Below are positions 63,899 to 64,000 of a stretch of DNA of 64,000 bases, one piece after another; positions within the stretch are counted from its first letter, which is position 1; every line of letters starts with the position of its first letter. The position numbers and the translations under genes were made by a program. This DNA comes from Chryseobacterium sp. SSA4.19 (GTDB lineage: Bacteria > Bacteroidota > Bacteroidia > Flavobacteriales > Weeksellaceae): the NCBI RefSeq assembly GCF_022601875.1, contig NZ_JAKVIP010000002.1:1-64000 (forward strand), read 5' to 3'. Below the pieces are notes generated by a model that worked only from the letters and a program-made list of their open reading frames with translations, was not told the origin of the DNA and did not search any database.

Positions 63899-64000
63899 TA
63901 TTTCCAATAGTCTAGCTCAGCCATCTTTGTTATAACAATGATCATGAAACAAAACGTTGTCTGGTTCATAACTGTTTATATTTCAAGGTAGGTTTAAAAA
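63899..64000. other. Right end of the window, no feature recognised
   Basis: 102 bases after the terminator with no credible start, promoter or repeat. Any following gene lies outside the window. Confidence 0.6.

Overview
The window looks like chromosomal DNA of a Chryseobacterium-type flavobacterium (Bacteroidota). The reasons are an AT-rich sequence with almost no Shine-Dalgarno sites, promoters of the TTG-N19-TAnnTTTG type, a type IX secretion sorting domain, GLPGLI proteins, the CtlX-type hydrolase, 'KLSRxxxKxxxGG' leader peptides, and the sequence style of the ribosomal proteins. No rRNA, CRISPR array, prophage or complete insertion sequence was seen. There is one tRNA (Glu-UUC) near the right end.

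Layout. (1) 1-4823: a secreted RHS/YD-like protein that stops just before its expected core, preceded in its operon by a T9SS-exported seven-repeat (probable beta-propeller) protein. (2) 4996-13096: a compact nine-gene minus-strand operon linking two guanidino-modifying enzymes, AdoMet decarboxylase, a membrane-embedded aminopropyltransferase, DUF4178 and DUF350 membrane proteins, a flavin oxidoreductase and an orphan polytopic membrane protein. This is the best candidate for an incompletely described system. (3) 13365-16311: a cysteine-rich GG-leader peptide, citrate synthase and enolase. (4) 16426-21638: small lipoproteins, a NarL-type two-component operon with two extra genes between regulator and kinase, an MliC-like lipoprotein and a peptidoglycan amidase. 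(5) 21707-35962: the S10-spc-alpha ribosomal operon from rplC to rplQ, with secY, infA and rpoA. It has several unusual internal elements: a duplicated rpmJ start region, hairpins, a heptanucleotide repeat and a 351-bp gap. (6) 35829-42770: about 7 kb of accessory genes lying between rplC and rpsJ. These are a three-gene plus-strand envelope module, an iron-permease-like protein and two GLPGLI proteins, one of them frameshifted. (7) 42805-46305: the str operon rpsL-rpsG-fusA-rpsJ. (8) 46361-59746: a GT-C-like membrane protein, Dps, pncB, a second GG-leader peptide, rmuC, a SpoU methyltransferase, a divergent lipoprotein/regulator-like pair around a perfect palindrome, 5-FTHF cyclo-ligase, TrhO with an extra C-terminal barrel, HtrA, a small membrane protein and RidA. 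(9) 59788-64000: lptD divergent from a cell-wall amidase, then tRNA-Glu with a textbook promoter and a terminator.

How the parts work together. The ribosomal block and fusA/secY/infA/rpoA form the growth core. Around it sit envelope functions (LptD, two amidases, HtrA, lipoproteins, T9SS cargo). The polyamine operon probably feeds an aminopropyl group into a membrane-associated reaction. Its coupling to guanidino hydrolases suggests use of arginine or a related guanidine as the nitrogen source, but the final product cannot be read from the sequence. Several start codons were moved from the longest open frame because a promoter, a signal peptide or a conserved N-terminus contradicts the longer form.
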